From Lachnospiraceae bacterium (GTDB taxonomy: Bacteria > Bacillota > Clostridia > Lachnospirales > Lachnospiraceae), in the NCBI GenBank assembly GCA_009780115.1, contig WRAQ01000027.1, forward strand, positions 1 to 44,662: a DNA stretch of 44,662 nucleotides, read 5' to 3'. Position 1 is the stretch's first letter, and every line of letters starts with the position of its first letter. Below the pieces are notes generated by a model. The model saw only the letters and a list, made by a program, of their open reading frames with translations. It had not been told where the DNA came from and did not search any database. Positions 43,086-44,662 of this stretch are shown one piece after another. Position numbers and translations under genes: made by a program.

Positions 43086-44072
43086 ATGGTAGAACGGGAG
43101 TTCAGTGAAGGTATAAGAACGATAGGTGTTCTTACCAGTGGCGGAGATGCTCCGGGCATGAACGCAGCCATCCGGGCAGTGGTACGAAAAGCGATAAGCA
43201 ATGGGGTCAGGGTCAAAGGTATCAAAAAAGGCTTCCAAGGGCTTTTAAGCGAAGAAATTGCTGATATGGACAAAAAGGACGTTGCCGATATCATCCAGCG
43301 CGGCGGCACGGTCCTTGGTACTGCCCGTTGCCCGGAATACCGTGAATTGGAAGGTCAGAAAAAAGCGGCGGAAATCTGCCGTAAACATAAAATTGACGGC
43401 GTTGTCGTTATTGGCGGCGACGGTTCTTACCGGGGGGCGATGGATTTAGTCAAACAAGGTATCAATGCGATCGGCATTCCCGGTACTATCGACCTTGATA
43501 TCGCTTGTACCGAATATACAATTGGTTTTGATACAGCGGTAAATACCGCAATGGAAGCGATTGATAAAATCCGCGATACCTCATCTTCGCATGAACGTTG
43601 CAGTATTATCGAAGTAATGGGGCGTAATGCCGGTTATATCGCCTTATGGTGCGGTGTAGCGAACGGGGCTGAAAATATCCTTATTCCCGAGTATTACGAT
43701 TATAATGAACAAACAATAATTAATAGTATTATTGCCAACCGCAAAAAAGGTAAAACCCATCACTTGATTATCAACGCGGAAGGTATCGGGCATTCCACTT
43801 CGATGGCGCGGCGGATTGAAGCAGCGACGGGAATGGAAACACGGGCGACGATTTTGGGTTATATGCAACGGGGCGGCTCGCCGTCTTGTAAAGACCGCTA
43901 TTATGCTTCGATTATGGGGGCTTATGCCGCTGATATTTTGTGTCAGGGGGCATCAAACCGAGTGATAGCCTATCGTCATGGCGAATTTGTTGACCTTGAT
44001 ATAATTGAAGCATTAGCAATGCAGAAGAAGATTAATGATTATCAATTTGAAGTTAGTAAGTTGTTAACCTAG
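43086..44072 (+). CDS. pfkA: 6-phosphofructokinase
   Basis: ATP-dependent phosphorylation of fructose-6-phosphate in glycolysis. VLTSGGDAPGMNAAIRA, the ATP-binding GGDGSYRGA, the catalytic segment PGTIDLDIACTEYTIGFDTA, RCSIIEVMGRNAGYIAL and GYMQRGGSPS are all present. The catalytic Asp of GTIDxD is kept, but the common Asn after it (IDND) is Leu here. GGDGS favours ATP over pyrophosphate as donor. Length 328 is typical. AAAGGAA precedes ATG 43086. Confidence 0.95.
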   Translation: MVEREFSEGIRTIGVLTSGGDAPGMNAAIRAVVRKAISNGVRVKGIKKGFQGLLSEEIADMDKKDVADIIQRGGTVLGTARCPEYRELEGQKKAAEICRKHKIDGVVVIGGDGSYRGAMDLVKQGINAIGIPGTIDLDIACTEYTIGFDTAVNTAMEAIDKIRDTSSSHERCSIIEVMGRNAGYIALWCGVANGAENILIPEYYDYNEQTIINSIIANRKKGKTHHLIINAEGIGHSTSMARRIEAATGMETRATILGYMQRGGSPSCKDRYYASIMGAYAADILCQGASNRVIAYRHGEFVDLDIIEALAMQKKINDYQFEVSKLLT

Positions 44073-44081
44073 GGTCAAATA

Positions 44082-44662
44082 ATGATTACAAGTATAACCA
44101 ATTCCCGTATTAAACGGGTAATTAAATTGCAAAAACAAGCTAAAGTTCGCACTGATGAGCGGGCTTTTGTAATTGAAGGTATTAAACTATTCTTGGAAGC
44201 ACCACAACATCTAATTAAAGAAGTTTATATCACGCAAAATTTCCATGAAAAATTTGTTGAAGAAAATAGCGGGATTCGTGAAAAGTTAATGTCATCTGCT
44301 TATGAAATAGTCAGTGATATTGTATTTGAGCGAATGGCAGAAACAAAAACCCCGCAAGGGATAGTTTGCGTTCTCGGGCAGATGGAGTGGGGGTGCGAAT
44401 CGGGCATACCATTTAAGGAGATACGCGTAAACTCGGCTATGCCGGGTTCGCACCCTCTCGACGGCTACGATAGCAGATGTTTGTACCTTATCCTGGAGAA
44501 CTTAAATGACCCGGGTAATCTAGGCACGATATTTCGCACCGCTGAAGCGGCTGGTATTAATGCGATTATCTTAAATAACGGTTGTGCTGATATTTATAAT
44601 CCGAAAACTATCCGTGCAACAATGGGTTCAATCTTTAGGGTACCGTTTAATTATGTTGCCGA
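44082..44662 (+). CDS. TrmH/SpoU-family RNA 2'-O-methyltransferase (3' end outside window)
   Basis: The frame from ATG 44082 runs off the end of the window without a stop (193 codons visible). The N-terminal part (ITNSRIKRVIKLQKQAKVRTDERAFVIEGIKLFLEA) is the substrate-binding L30e-like domain found in 23S rRNA methyltransferases of the SpoU class. Then come ETKTPQGIVCVL and the SPOUT motif ILENLNDPGNLGTIFRTAEAAG, and NPKTIRATMGSIFRVPF. Between them is a linker about 20 residues longer than usual, which coincides with an inverted repeat at 44391-44455. It starts 9 bases after pfkA. Confidence 0.88.
   Translation, partial: MITSITNSRIKRVIKLQKQAKVRTDERAFVIEGIKLFLEAPQHLIKEVYITQNFHEKFVEENSGIREKLMSSAYEIVSDIVFERMAETKTPQGIVCVLGQMEWGCESGIPFKEIRVNSAMPGSHPLDGYDSRCLYLILENLNDPGNLGTIFRTAEAAGINAIILNNGCADIYNPKTIRATMGSIFRVPFNYVA
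44391..44455 (+). repeat. In-frame palindromic element inside the RNA methyltransferase gene
   Basis: Left arm GGGTGCGAATCGGGCATA (44391-44408) and right arm TATGCCGGGTTCGCACCC (44438-44455) match at 16 of 18 positions as an inverted repeat around 29 bases. It lies in the interdomain linker and preserves the reading frame. Its GTGCGAATCG segment (44393-44402) is the reverse complement of 21031-21040 in the metK leader. Confidence 0.65.

Noticed and set aside
1-44662. CRISPR arrays, tRNA or rRNA genes, transposases, integrases
   Set aside because: No regularly spaced repeats, cloverleaf-like segments, or recombinase motifs were found on reading the window.

Overview
The window looks like a chromosome segment from an anaerobic, moderately AT-rich Bacillota of the class Clostridia (possibly Lachnospiraceae-like). 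Supporting signs are Gram-positive style AGGAGG ribosome sites, frequent TTG and GTG starts, a SAM-I riboswitch on metK, HelD, an EFR1-type flavodoxin-ferredoxin, DUF4003, and the dnaE-pfkA-TrmH order common in Clostridia. Taxonomy is inferred from gene content only.

Left part, 1-19633: a truncated unknown gene and small remnants, an EFR1-type protein, a DUF4003 gene coupled to a GH9-like lipoprotein that seems to have lost its catalytic residues, the cell-wall pair ddl-murF, a convergent plsC, a cytosolic NlpC/P60 peptidase, helD, a leftward block (binding-protein lipoprotein, hybrid histidine kinase, rmuC), and a large cytosolic GH2 glycosidase.

Middle, 19634-22410: a membrane DUF6232-like gene and a small partner that share a GIIS-x-GD motif, then metK under a SAM-I riboswitch. 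A long hairpin and two tandem hairpins with compensatory base changes lie between the riboswitch terminator and metK.

The striking region is 22481-39307: a single tightly packed, very AT-rich gene cluster, many genes overlapping by 1-8 bases, placed between metK and dnaE. It encodes seven radical SAM proteins in three paralogous subfamilies (A: 22740, 26132, 32065; B: 25146, 37485; C: 27058, 36562), a PrmC-like methyltransferase, a 109-residue acidic precursor-like protein, two paralogous GT-B-like glycosyltransferases, two TPR-like proteins, one protein of unknown family, an ABC-2 exporter pair, a class III aminotransferase and a sugar-nucleotide-type nucleotidyltransferase. It is preceded by a good promoter whose -10 box lies in a perfect 9+9 dyad. 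I read it as an undescribed RiPP-type pathway. The precursor has a leader resembling Franean1_4349-type leaders and an Asp/Glu-rich tail whose aromatic residues fall every third position (Y95, F98, Y101, F107). In this model the radical SAM enzymes and the methyltransferase modify the tail, the aminotransferase, nucleotidyltransferase and glycosyltransferases make and attach a sugar, and the ABC pair exports the product. Product and order of steps are inference.

Right part, 39412-44662: dnaE, pfkA and a truncated TrmH-family RNA methyltransferase gene that carries an in-frame palindromic insert. No tRNA, rRNA, CRISPR array, transposase or integrase was seen.
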